This document shows positions 46,001 through 56,900 of a stretch of 64,000 nucleotides of DNA, in pieces. The number at the start of each line of letters is the position of its first letter. Positions within the stretch are counted from its first letter, which is position 1. Under the pieces are notes generated by a model. The model saw only the letters and a program-made list of their open reading frames with translations. It had not been told where the DNA came from and made no database searches. The stretch is from Klebsormidium nitens (Eukaryota > Streptophyta > Klebsormidiophyceae > Klebsormidiales > Klebsormidiaceae). The stretch spans positions 62,001-126,000 of the forward strand of contig DF236975.1 of assembly GCA_000708835.1 (NCBI GenBank). Direction: 5' to 3'. Made by a program: the position numbers and the translations under genes.

Positions 46001-47039
46001 TTCGTCACGCCCAATCTGGAATACAATCGTGCGCATTTTTCAGAGACAACGACGCGATTTCAAAGTCCCCAAGCCCACTTTCACCAACTCATATTCGGCT
46101 CTCAGGAGGTCCTTTACGAGAATTTGATCCATCTCGGTCTGACCTGCGGGGGCTGAGTTCTCATCGTGTGGCGTTTCACCGTTGTCCGCTTGTCCAAACG
46201 CAGGCTGACGGAGTCACTCAGGACCAGTCGACGTATTTGGTACAGCCCGGGATAGCCGACATCTTTTTTCCGACCGACTTCGACGTGTTGCACCGGTTGA
46301 ACCTGGCAGCTGCTCATTGGTCGAAAGCTGGCCACGTGCCCTCGGCAAACTCGGTGAGCACCGCTTTATTAGAGTCTCTCGATCTAGCGCGGATCGATGA
46401 TCCGCAACCCTGAGGAATGAAATGTTGAGACCAGTTGTTGGCTTCAAGAATCATCGGCGACATGCAACCCGACTCGGATTGCCTGCCAGACGGGCGCGTT
46501 TGCGCAAAAGAGCCACACGCTTTTGGAGTCGCTTGAGCTGTTGTCGTGGGAGGGTGTTTGCAGACGCCAACGGGATAACTCTCCAATCACATGCGCGGCT
46601 GTCGTCTTCTTTGGTGAACCTTTTGCCGAACGCTGTCGTTTGAACCGGCCGGGAGCAAATTTACAGGAACGATGTGATGTTGGCACTACGAGGCTACGGA
46701 CAGCAGGCCACTTTAAGCGGTCTTTGTCGCTTTCCAAGCAGCAGCGTACATTCTACATCGACTCTCTACGGAATCAAGAAGTGACATATTTAGGTCAGGA
46801 CAAACGAGTCCTCTCCTATTCCATCGGGACGCACTCCGTAACCTTCAAAACCACTCTGCGAATCAGACCCCTCAATCAATCTGAATTTTGATGCACAGGC
46901 AAGCACACGAGCCTTCATGGAGCAGTTCGGCGACGTCAAACGGACAAGAACAAGGACTGGGTTCAACCCGCTGCTTGAAGATTACTTGAATACGAAAATC
47001 TTTGTAAGTCAGCCGGGAACAAGATTTGACGGGTCCTGA
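43052..47039 (+). CDS. NDUFAF7: NDUFAF7/MidA-like mitochondrial protein arginine methyltransferase (5 exons)
   Basis: Exons 43052-43876, 44258-44371, 45246-45761, 46204-46353 and 46899-47039 are all phase 0 and give 581 residues. The first ~85 residues are Arg/Ser-rich with few acids, a likely mitochondrial presequence. VRNFILDSLYNPKYGYF opens the catalytic domain. The SAM-binding motif is YEIGAGCGTC (about 229-238). VLDNLPHDR starts exon 3 (314), and the exon ends with RPNMCLVAADFDALPDV and a GRNAPLVASK block. Exon 4 holds GIADIFFPTDF, and exon 5 NPLLEDYLNTKIF. All are features of the DUF185/MidA family. In animals NDUFAF7 dimethylates an arginine of complex I subunit NDUFS2 during assembly; the same role here is inferred. 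The exon 3 donor (GTGTGC) is unusual. Longer than typical family members because of low-complexity inserts. Confidence 0.82.
44503..44580 (+). repeat. Possible exon echo of NDUFAF7-like exon 3 (far copy)
   Basis: GTGCTCGACAGTGCTGC...CACG and then GTGACCTCATC resemble GTCCTCGACAATCTGC...CACG and GTGACGTCATC of exon 3 (45246-45325), with the middle part missing. It lies ~0.74 kb upstream in the same intron. Weak to moderate. Confidence 0.35.
45112..45155 (+). repeat. Exon echo of NDUFAF7-like exon 3 start (near copy)
   Basis: GTCTCTGGACAATTTGAAGC followed by TCCGTTC resembles GTCCTCGACAATCTGCCGC and GACCGTGTC at the exon start (45246). It lies 133 bp upstream, within the range seen for the XPD and CPP1 echoes. 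Confidence 0.45.
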
Positions 47040-48009
47040 AAGCAGATTGACAATTTTATCAGCTTGACGGTGTGTCAAAGCAACAGGTGTGTGGACGAGA
47101 CTATGTTGAAATAAGGTGTGTGCTTACACTGCCCTCCAACGGATGAGGCGCAGGAAGGGAAGAAAGTGGAGACGCGGTCAAGCGGAAACGCTGCAGCCTT
47201 TTCAAATGTACTTAGCGACTGCTCATCATTCATCGGCCATGTCACGCCGGTATCACCTTCGTTAGTCGGACGGTATTTCGTTCTGCCCGATCTGCCCCGC
47301 AGTGCATGCGCAGGTAGTGTACTGCCTAGGAGGTTGGGGGTTCACCGTCATTTTGTCCAGGAATTAATTGTCCAGGAAATAATCAGAACGACGCGGACAT
47401 GCTTGACAACAGCAGAATGTACAATGATGCCCTATTGCCCCAAACATGTCGGCCAGCTTATCCTGCAGCAAGGATACCAACAAAGCACAAAGGGGCAAAG
47501 GAATCTGCAATTTGTAATTCAGCCTGCCAGCATGTCAATGTTGCGCCACATGTCTGATGTACAATGCAACTTTACGATAAAGTCCGAGACTGGTAGCTGA
47601 CTTAGGGTCGGACATAGTGCAATCAAGACATGAACCCGTCATGTATTTCAAACTTGAGCGTTTCCAGATTCGGTACAATCGAAGTAGCTACATTATGTCA
47701 TGTTGATTTGACCGTACGTCGGCGTACGCAAAGGCCGCCAGCCGCAGGCTGCGGCCGCGCGGGCCTGCGAGGGTGCCGCGCGCGAACGCCGGTTTCCGTT
47801 TGTAAGACTCCGGGATCAGTTCCGTTGATCGATTTTGAGCGGAACGTGCCTTGGGCTCTGCTCTGCTTTGCTCCCATGCTGCTGCAATCGCTCCTGTGGA
47901 GCTGCCATCTACGGGAGCATCAGATTCATAGATTCATACGCAAGAAGCTATCAAAAGTCTGCATTACCATACCGGTGATCCCCATTAAGGTGGTACAGCA
48001 TTGGTCCCA
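47040..48009. other. Intergenic region with CATG words and a GC-rich patch
   Basis: No gene supported; it probably holds the NDUFAF7-like 3' UTR and the F-box promoter. CATG words are frequent from about 47200 to 47700 (TGCATGCGC, ACATGTCGG, GTCATGTAT). A sharply GC-rich patch with GCGGCCGCGCGGGCC lies at 47720-47800 and resembles another at 63680-63775. The open frame 47118-47600 has no family and is probably chance. Confidence 0.45.
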
Positions 48010-49284
48010 ATGACTCCAAAGCGCAGCGCCCGCGGCTTGGCGCACCCCCTCAGTCCAACAAGCTCAACCGGGAGCAACGACCTGGGTCCCGAACTGCTCA
48101 ATGCCATATTCAGCAAGCTCTCCCCCAGCCCTATCTACCTGGCGGCACTCCACTGTGTATGCAAAGACTGGCGCGACGTGATGCAGGAGCACACCTATCA
48201 GCAGCTCTGCCTGGAAGCCGCTCCTCGCCTATGCGAAGCAATGGGGTACAGCAAGATCAGCGCGCCCCCAGGTGGATGGGCGGCAGTTTTCCAGCTCCTG
48301 GTCTATTGCCCCGGGCTCCCTTCGTTACTATACACAACTGCAAGGGGGGAATGGTGGAACCAGCTCGGGCATGTGCAGAAGAAGACAGGCGGCTTTCTGA
48401 CGGGAAACGGCGTTGCGTCCGCTTTACAGCTGAAGGAGGCGTTTCACAAAGACGAGCTCTTCGTCACAGGTTTGTGTCAGCACGAGGGGGCGCGGAAAAA
48501 CGTGTGGGACGAGGACGTGGAGTACATCTCAGCGTTCAAGTCATGCGCATGCCGCGGCTTGGTCAGTGACTTTTCCAATTCTGCAATTGCAGAGAGGTCG
48601 GGGGCGGTCAAGTTCTGCAAGGCGCCTCTGGAGGAGCAGCAGAGAATGCAGGGGAGCGCAAAAGATCGGTGCACGTATTGCCGAGCACCGCTGTTTGAAC
48701 TCCAGGATCGTCTCTTCTTCAGAAACAACTACTGTAGCTCGGAATATGAGGTGGCAGATGAGGAAGAGGAAGAAGACTCTGACTGGGAAGAACCAGATGA
48801 GGATGGTTCCGCAGTTAGGGGCTACGTCTGCGGGAACGGACATCTGACGTTGGGCGCGGTCGGCAACTTTACAGAGCTTGGCGGAACGAAGGTGGCGGGC
48901 TCGGGGGAGGGTCTGACGGTGGAGCCTTCCCCCCTCCTCAAAGGGTTGTCCGAGACCTTTGCGCTACAAGAAGAGTTTGAGAACGAGCTCGAGTTTCGGA
49001 AGGGCTTGGATGCGTTCTCTGTCGCCAGGAAACTGAGGAGCCTTGCACGCGGGATGCGAGATGGCGTGGTTGCAGGAGATCAAGGGGAGCTTGAGCAGGG
49101 AGAAGAAGCTTTGTTTTCGACAGAGTCGAAGACAATGGTCGAGATGGAAGCGGTGTTGCCTGAGTTTCAGAAAAGGCCCTGGGATACGGTGGTAGCTTTC
49201 GAGGAAGATTTCGAGGACTCCGAGTCGGAATCGGAACCCGATGCCAAAGCTGGCGGCAAACCCCCTCTGGGAGACTCCAACTGA
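48010..49284 (+). CDS. F-box protein, EID1-like
   Basis: A single uninterrupted frame of 424 residues from ATG 48010; the codon at 48001 in the same frame is TTG, so the start is set at 48010. Residues 23-65 form an F-box (LGPELLNAIFSKLSPS then LHCVCKDWRDVM), which binds SKP1 in SCF ubiquitin ligases. Downstream, KDELFVTGLCQHE, a CTYCRAPLFEL Cys pair and GYVCGNGHLTLGAV resemble the C-terminal part of plant EID1-like F-box proteins, which have C-x2-C and a VC.NGH block. Two acidic patches lie at about 250-270 and near the C-terminus. EID1 acts in phytochrome A signalling, and related EDL proteins in ABA and flowering responses; transfer of that role is uncertain. No intron, unlike its neighbours, and its end overlaps the upstream extension of the next open frame. 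Confidence 0.68.
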   Translation: MTPKRSARGLAHPLSPTSSTGSNDLGPELLNAIFSKLSPSPIYLAALHCVCKDWRDVMQEHTYQQLCLEAAPRLCEAMGYSKISAPPGGWAAVFQLLVYCPGLPSLLYTTARGEWWNQLGHVQKKTGGFLTGNGVASALQLKEAFHKDELFVTGLCQHEGARKNVWDEDVEYISAFKSCACRGLVSDFSNSAIAERSGAVKFCKAPLEEQQRMQGSAKDRCTYCRAPLFELQDRLFFRNNYCSSEYEVADEEEEEDSDWEEPDEDGSAVRGYVCGNGHLTLGAVGNFTELGGTKVAGSGEGLTVEPSPLLKGLSETFALQEEFENELEFRKGLDAFSVARKLRSLARGMRDGVVAGDQGELEQGEEALFSTESKTMVEMEAVLPEFQKRPWDTVVAFEEDFEDSESESEPDAKAGGKPPLGDSN

Positions 49285-49300
49285 TGACGTAGACTTCATC

Positions 49301-50486
49301 ATGGAGTCTCTGCAAGGACATCACCGGGCTGTGCCGATCGTCCGGAGATACGCCGCGGGCAGTAAGCGAAGTGCGAAGACTGCTCTAAGGAGATGGCACC
49401 GGCTAAGAATGCTAGACAGAAGGAGGTCCAAGATAGTATCCACGCTCTCTGCAGTAAGAGGCAGGAGAAAGAAGGAGATTGAGGCTGCGTTAAGGAATGT
49501 GGGGATACATCCGGCTGCGGAGTGGGCGTGCGAGAAGTGGCCGGACACCAGCGCAGTCGACAAGTACGCTTCGGTAAGTCAATATGGAGACTGAAATTTC
49601 ATTCGCTTCGTGTGGTTGGTCATGAGTAGCCTAATCGCACAACCAGAACTAGATTTGGCTCGGCGCGGTCACCGATACAACTTGGGTTGGAGTTCGTAGG
49701 AGGTTGAAAGTTGGGACATGATTGAGTCAGTCTAGATACAGGGGCCCAAACTGACATCTAGTCAGCCTTCACCCCGGGTTCAGGCATCGTGTTGATCTAC
49801 CTGGTTAGGGTGGTTCAAGTGTTGTTCCCTGCAGCCAAAAAGCTATCCGGACAACTTTCAGACCAGTAGAGCAATGCAGCAACTTTTAAAGCTGTCTTCA
49901 TAGCAGATACTTCCCGTTCGATGTGCCATCACTGAGGCGAAACTAATGAAAACTCCCTTTGTTCCAAGTCTTTCAATGTCAGAGTTCGAGGCTATGTCCG
50001 AAGCAGGTTCAATATTAAACAATTCAGACTCGAAGAGATCATTTTATGCATCAACTCAAACACGGATCATGATCGTTCACGTCACTTTCTCTTAAATCAA
50101 CGAGATCAGTCCCTGAGACGGTTCGGTTAGTGACATTGTCTCCTCTTCTTGGTTCGAAGGACGAGGACTTCATGATCGACGAGGTCATCAGCTGCCAGCG
50201 GAAACAACTAGCGGAGGCGGCAGCTAGGAGGGCTGCGGACCCGGTAGGTGCCGAGCGAGAGCGTCTGAGGGCACAGAAAGAGGCGAGGGACTTTGCGCGG
50301 ATTCTTCAGCGGGGTGAGAGGAAGCAGCGCTGCAAAGAGTTTCAGAAGTCTATGAGATGCCCGGGGTCTTCGAGTGGGGGACAATGCAGTAGTACTGGTT
50401 CGTACACCTGCGCGTTTGTAGCGTGCGCCAAGTGTTGTCCAACGTACCCTGGGGACTGCCCGCGCCACAAAGCCGTGCTCGCCTGA
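49301..50486 (+). CDS. Uncharacterised basic protein with Cys-rich C-terminus (2 exons)
   Basis: Exons 49301-49573 and 50160-50486 join in phase 0 (donor GTAAGT, acceptor after a TCTCCTCTTCTT tract) to give 199 residues. The first half is strongly basic (RRYAAGSKRSAKTALRRWHR, RRRSK, RGRRKKEIEAALRNVGI). The middle is a charged helix (RKQLAEAAARRAADP, ERERLRAQKEARDF). The end holds CPGSSSGGQC, then CAFVACAKCC and DCPRH, a likely metal-binding cluster of Cys with a final His. The LxxALxxxGI + W pattern is common in plant proteins of unknown function. I do not recognise the family. The first ATG considered is only 17 bases past the F-box stop; the frame also extends upstream to 49241, overlapping the F-box gene. 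It may be a separate gene, or a part of the F-box transcript reached by alternative splicing. Confidence 0.5.
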
Positions 50487-51612
50487 GGCGGTCAGAGTCA
50501 GTCCGTTGGATAGATCTGCGTTTGCCAAGTGAGAGGGCTTGCGACCTCGAAGTACTGAGAGCACGGCAATTGGTTCAGAGAGTCGATGCTCTCTAGGTTG
50601 GACGAACTTTGGCAGACGGTCTAGTTCGTTGAACGGATAGTGCGCGGCATCAAGTGCCGAGTCTGCATGGATAGGTCGATCAAGGTCGCTCACTGCCAAC
50701 ATTTTTGGCACATCTTGTTCCTTGCCAATTATCATGCAGTGTTCAGATCTCATCACGAGCCGCCATGATTGTGATCATCTGAGCCGCTAAAGCGTACCCT
50801 CAAGTATGCATGATCGCAACAGGCCCTGACTGGCTGAAGTGCAGCTTTGCATGATGCGGCCAGCAGCCATTAAGGAGAGTTGAACACTACGATCCGGGCA
50901 TAGAGCTGCCCGAGACAATTGTGAATGAACGTGAATGAAAGAGTTCATTCAGAATTAAATGTCAGATCGATTATCAATGCCGCGCGATCGTATACACCGT
51001 GTGACTACCAACTGATTTGCTACTTTGTGGTACGCGACGTACCTATAGTGCCATGCTCAATGCACTAGGACGGCCGGGCCGGCCTGCTATAGTCGGATCG
51101 ACTATATAGCCCATGCTGCATGCCATGTTCGTTGGCGACCGGGCTATAGCTCCGGCAATTATTGAAGCTTATATCCGACCGTATGCATGATAAAGCCATG
51201 GGCTTGAGCTACCTATGTGCCGGCCTCATGCATGTCCTAGCATGATGTCAGTGTCAGATCGCACGAAATGGCCGCAAGAGTCTGATCATTCCATGCCCCA
51301 TGGCCCCCGATGTATTATCGTTCCATGCTACCTTAGTATAGGATATCAACGTCCCGAGTGTGAGCGGCCTGGCTGGCGCGGCACAATCCATGCAGAGTTT
51401 CACGCTCTCAATGTCGGCCACGGTCCAACGACAATCGTTGCCCTTGTGTGCAACATTCTCCACAATCACCTGCGGCTTATGTTAGACGTCCACCCCTTGA
51501 GCCGCTGTGGAAATGTCCATCTCAATCCAATGATAATCACGTATGTGCAAAATCTGTCAGGTGTAACAGTGAATTGTTGGTTATGCGACCTTCTCTCAAA
51601 TCTAGAAGGATT
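50487..51612. other. Convergent intergenic region
   Basis: No gene supported. It carries 3' UTRs of the Cys-rich gene and of the minus-strand PLA2 gene, plus a CATG-rich island at 50990-51420. The open frames 51215-51829 and 50208-50756 show no family features and are treated as chance. Confidence 0.5.
50990..51420. other. CATG / RY-word island between convergent genes
   Basis: About 15 CATG tetramers in ~350 bp (51050-51400), including GTATGCATGAT, CTCATGCATGTCC, CTGCATGCC and CCATGG, along with CCGGGCCGGCC, TATATAG and AATT words. This is the most extreme of the islands in the window. Nothing coding is apparent. Confidence 0.55.
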
Positions 51613-53304
51613 TTACATTGCAGCAAATTGTTGCATGCCCCCTTGGCCGAACATCATAGCAAGGTCCATACCTTGTTCCATAGCGGGAATCGCTACACTG
51701 TACGGACACTCTGCGGAAAAGCCCTTCTTTCCTGTGGCTCTCACTCGAGCCATGCATTTCTTGAAGGCTTTATGGCATGGGTTGTGTAGAAGCCCTGGCA
51801 ACAGGTGTAATGACATCAAAGTTAGATAGGCAATCTATCAGAGTCGTCACTGTGCTGACATCATGCTGTATCACGAAGCTGAACACTCTCGCTCGTTCTC
51901 GCCGACCATAATCCTTTTATTCACGAGAATCACCAGATCTAATGCCCCTCAATGCCTGGTCTTCCCACGACGATCACAGTTCCGACAGTGAGCCTGAGGA
52001 GAAGCGTCCTGGCATGTAGAGCGACCAAGCAGACCGTTATGAGGAAGTTCTGGCTTACCGTGCTTCACACAGCACTCATCGTGCTTTTTGCAACACGCGT
52101 CCAACGGATCACATGGTTCCTCTCCTGGGCACCCGGTCCAGCCTACCCCGCAGTACTTGCCGTATCGAAGACCCATCGCTGCAGCACTTGGCACAAAAAG
52201 TACAAGCTCTTGAGTACAAATTACAGTTATTAACTCCGCAGAACATGAAGAGTGCAAGATGATATGCGGGGCGGAGAAAAGATGCAGCCTTGTTTGTTAG
52301 CAAGGTAGGAAGATCCTCACAGAAGTTGATCAAGAGAGCACAGGGAGGGGGATTTACTTACTATTGCAGTCCTTTGCAACGCACACTTTGCTGCAATCTG
52401 GGCCATGATCACCCTGCAAGACAAGAAAGTGGCTTCTTAGATTGTATTGAGGTACAAACAATAGCGAATATGGTGTTGTTTGCCAAACGCTCCTGGGAGT
52501 GCGTTCACTTGAGCGTTTCAGATCTCACGGCTAGAGTCGGGGCAGAAGGACCATTGTTACATAGTTACTACTGCAGATAGAAAGTTCTGCCCTGTCAAAG
52601 TTTCTGAGGTAAGGCATGGAGGCAAACCAGTGGCTAATATAGAAATTCCAGGAGAGAAAGTTGAGCGACCGTCCCACTTCTCTTTTCCAATGTGGCTTCT
52701 ATGAAATGTGGCAGCTTCAAGGAATATGAATCACCTACGGCTCTGTTGCTGACATCCACCAGCACAAAATAAAGCTGCTCAGAGCATCATTCGAGTTGAA
52801 TATTCCATGAAGCAATGCAAAAGAGTTGCTGAAGAGGGGGGCACCCATTTGATAGCACAATACGAAAGTCTTTTCCCAAGCATGGGACCGACTTAAGCTC
52901 AATGGGCGCTTAAGCATGGGAAAGCGAATTGTGATTGAGCGACTTTCCAAGTACAAGGTCCTCCTAAAGAATCCAAAAGTAGAAAAGGGCTAACTGAGTA
53001 GGCAGCAATCTACAAACAGGGCGCACTTGAGTTCAGCCAGTTGGTTATATCAAGATTTTGGCCAGCATAAGAAGAGAATGTTTTAAGACATTGATTTTAA
53101 CTTGTTGCCCCAGCTCAATTAAAGAAGCGCGCCTCAAATAACAGCTTACACGTGAGTACTCACGGTTCCCAAGCCGCCGCTATCTACAGGCTGCCTCCGT
53201 GGCTTTTTGTCAGAGGTCCCAACCGCCCCATCGACGCCTCTTCCGCAGCATATGCCAGCAACAAGAAGGCAGCAAACCAAGGTCGTCTGCGAAAAGGTGC
53301 CCAT
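51613..53304 (-). CDS. PLA2: Plant-type secretory phospholipase A2 (4 exons)
   Basis: Exons in transcript order: 53304-53164, 52413-52362, 52178-52059 and 51794-51613, phases 0/1/1 consistent; 164 residues. The N-terminus MGTFSQTTLVCCLLVAGICC is a signal peptide, so the enzyme enters the secretory pathway. DCSKVCVAKDCN (53-64) supplies the first Cys pairs. The Ca2+ loop is YGKYCGVGWTGCPGEEPCD (70-88), and the active-site helix is LDACCKKHDECC (90-101) with His97-Asp98. The last exon gives NPCHKAFKKCM and a helical tail. These are diagnostic of plant low-molecular-weight PLA2, which releases fatty acid from the sn-2 position of phospholipids. The exon 1 donor lies in a perfect 14-bp palindrome. 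The gene is head to head with XPD. Paralogue class (alpha versus others) cannot be set. Confidence 0.85.
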
Positions 53305-53917
53305 TTTAGGTGTGTGTGTGCACTTTCCAACTTATAACCTCTGAGGAGCTGAGGTCGACAAAAGAACACCTGAAGCCCACCCTACTGAGCCACCTGTTGC
53401 CTGCCTGAACAGCTCCCTCCCTCCCTTCCAGCTCGGCCAGCTGCCACTGCCAGTACTGCTACTACCTACTACTACTAGCTTAGCCAACTTTTCTAGATTT
53501 GGAGACTTTCCAATTCAATTTGGACCAATTCAGATCAGACCTCAAAAGCAGGAAGAAAATTTGCCTCTCTCCATTATAGTAACATGCTTCAGCCTTCCTC
53601 TGATACAAGATGCAGAGGCCAGGTTGGTTTGCCCCTGCTTTGAGAAAGCGGCATTTGGTGCTGAAGATTCGTATGGAATTTCGGAATTCTGTCGAAACAA
53701 TTCATGGAGACTTTTGAGCAATCTCGAACCTCTTGTCATTTGCAAGGAGGGGCAAGGCGGCTGCACGGGAGCTTGGACATTCTTACGTCCCTCTGCTCGC
53801 GAAGGTGGTTATGTCGTTCCGTGGGCTGACCACCGCTGTTTATAAGGTTGCGTTTGTTTTGCGCATCACTCTGCGCTGAGGGTTTGATCAGAAATCTCTC
53901 TCCAACAATCCGCAGCA
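53305..53917. promoter_or_regulatory. Divergent promoter region between PLA2 and XPD
   Basis: 613 bp separate the two start codons, which face away from each other. It includes a CTACTACTACT microsatellite around 53455-53475 and CAGCTCGGCCAGCTG inverted words just before it. No clear TATA box. Transcription start sites cannot be placed from sequence. Confidence 0.5.
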
Positions 53918-56900
53918 ATGAAGTAAGTTACGCCGCACCCTCTTTATTCTTTCACTTTTACCACTCGTACAATGCTGGATGCCAAACGAAGGCTGGAGCT
54001 GATAGAGCTGAGAACATTCCAATCCACACTTCGCTTGCTGACATATCAGCTTGGTTTCTGCTGTACCACCATATGCGCATCGTCGTCCCTCAAGTCCCTA
54101 TAATACTCTCTCCAAGAGGATCTGACAGGCCGGGTTGTTAGAACTTTGCGGTCTGAGGAGATTGCTGCGCGCACCTGGCCTTGTCAGAACGTACTACTGC
54201 ATCAAACATCAAAACTTTTCAAAACCCAATGATAAACAGACTGAATTGCAGATTAAGAAGGCACTTCAAACTGAGTTTCACAGTCCACTTGAAACGAAGT
54301 CTTCTGCTTGGAAGGGTGGTGCAAACAAATATCTCTGACTTGTATGATTTTCTCAGCCAGCACCTCAATAAGAAGCACGACCTTCGACAACTTGGGGCCA
54401 CTTTGGTTCTTGTCTGAATGATAGAAGCTACAACACCTCAGAGATTTGAATGGAGACTGAATCCCAGGGGTTTGTACAATCTGGAGGAGAAGTCGAGCTC
54501 CTCGTTGACGAGTGGCTGAAAGCAAGGCACGATGCTGTGAATTGAGCATCACCATTCTATGAAGAAGCTAAGACCATCTTCTACCCATGATGTCCAGGTT
54601 CAACCTGGAAGGGCTCACGGTGTACTTTCCCTATGAGTACCTGTACCCAGAGCAGTACAGCTACATGCTTGAAGTCAAGCGAGCCCTTGATGCTAAGGTG
54701 GGGCATGCGTTTTTAAAGTCTTCTACAACCAATGAGATTTACAGGTTCCCTGCTTGGAAAGTTGCTGTGCTAATGAAGTGAAAGACAATGAACGCGTCGA
54801 TCAACTTCTCTGAGAAGGCAGACTGCAACCCACCCCGTTGTATGGGCCAGCACATGGCAAGACTTTCAGAAGGCGCCGATACTTCATCGCGTGGGGCCTG
54901 CAGAGTCTGAGAGACCCCAGTCGTACAGCCACATTTCTCTAGCACCTCGGTGTGAGGTCTTGATGTATCGGGGCACAAGAAAGCCCATCACAGTTCCTTC
55001 CATATGCTCCCATGCGGTCAGCACACCCTAGTCCATTTGTCTGAACCGCCTGGCTTTTGATGCATTCAATTTTCGGGAAAAAGAAACGGAAATGAGGATG
55101 TTATAGAGGTCAAAACTGGAGCGTAATTGTCGTACAGGGCCATGGGCTTTTGGAGATGCCCACGGGGACTGGAAAGACCATCACGCTGCTGTCATTGATC
55201 ACGTCATACCAGCTGGCACACCCCGACATGGGCAAGCTCATTTACTGCACGCGTACAGTCCATGAAATGGAGAAGGTGAGGGAGGCCGCTCACTTTAGGC
55301 CGCTTACAGCAGGGTTAGGAACGCAGTTTGCCAGGAATCGGTTTTTCAAAGAAGCTGGCGTGGTGGTCGAGAGGGCCTCGATGTAAAGTGTCCAAAACTG
55401 TCTTTTCCTGTTTGTTTCCAGATCCAACCAACGAATCTATTCACTCTCCTTGCAGTTCTTAAAGAAGTTGATTACTCAACCACCTCCATCCTCCAAGGCA
55501 TGGCTAACAAATGAGTGATTTTTTGAAGTTAACCGCCAACTAACTTGTTGTCGCTATTGAATCTCCGACTCTACTCATGCACCTTCATCGTACTATTCTT
55601 CCAGGTTCTCGAAGAACTACGCAAGCTGCAGGCCTACCAAGAAAAGGAACTGGGAAAGCAGGCCCAAATCCTGGCCCTCGGCCTCAGCTCCCGCAAAAAC
55701 CTGTGCATCCACCCCACGATTTCCGGCGAAGGCTCCCGCGAAAACGTCGACGCCGGGTGCCGAAAACTGACGGCCACGTGGGTCCGGTCTGCTGCGGCAG
55801 AAAACCCGGATATCGAGCTGTGCGACTTTTTCGAGGGGTATGAGAAGAAGGGAGCGGATGCGCTGCTGCCGGCGGGGGTCTACACGCTGCACGACATGAA
55901 GGTGGCGATCTCAGAAGATCTGATGACTTGAGGACTCCCAAGTTCAAAGACGGAATGTTTCGTTTGCTTAGGAGGAAGGAGGGGCCCATAAATTGAGTCC
56001 GAGCTGAGAGACGGCTCGTTTTACATGCTCGGTGCCCTTCCACGTATCTGATATTTTAGGAACGCATCTGTTTCCAGGATACAGCAGGTCAACAGAAAAC
56101 CCATGTCTTCATTGACCTCTGGTGGACATGAGCATCGAGCCGAGCTTTTCAAATCTCAGCCCAGATGCAGACGAGCGCTTCAAGATTCAATTATACATCA
56201 TTCCATTCAAGCCCACTAGTCGACAACGATATTAAAGTTTCTCGAACCCGCAGCCCAAACGGCGTGTACCAATTCACAAGCCACCTTCCGGCTTTCGAAC
56301 TCACAAACGTCCACCGTACAGGTGTTCGGTCGGCAAAAGGGCTGGTGCCCCTACTTTCTGGCGCGCCACATGATCACCTTCGCGAACGTGGTCATCTATA
56401 ACTACCAGTACATGCTGGACCCCAAAGTGGCCGGGGTGATCTCCCGGGAGCTGGAAAAGGAGTGCGTCGTCGTTTTCGACGAGGCGCATAATATTGATAA
56501 CGTGTGCATCGAGGCGCTGAGCGTGAACCTGCGGCAGCAGACGCTGGACGGCGCGCAGCGGAACCTGACGAAATTGGGGCAGGTTGTCGAAAAGTGAGCA
56601 GTTTATAGAGTTCGTTCTCGCTCAATTGTCATGTTAAAGAGTACTGCTTAGTCTGGTTTCTGGTCAGGAGGCGGAACCTCACAAGTATCGGCCAAGTCGT
56701 CCAAAAGTGGGCCTTCGTAAGAGCTTTTCTGCTTCTTGGGCACTCTCCGAGGATAGATTGTTTGTAGCCGAGGGCTTCGGTTAAACCAGGGACCTAAAGA
56801 CATCAGATAGGTCGTCTCCGAGTGACCGGTTGCAGATCCCACTTTTTCTCGATATCGACTCTAGTTGAGAGGCAGACTCTATCGGAAACTGGAGAACAAA

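Noticed and set aside
47118-47600. 160-residue open frame after the NDUFAF7-like gene
   Set aside because: No family features; it falls in the probable 3' UTR and CATG-rich intergenic DNA.
48001-48009. F-box start three codons earlier
   Set aside because: The codon at 48001 is TTG; a eukaryotic start at ATG 48010 is far more likely.
51215-51829. 204-residue open frame
   Set aside because: Runs from the CATG island into the antisense of the last PLA2 exon; shadow or chance.
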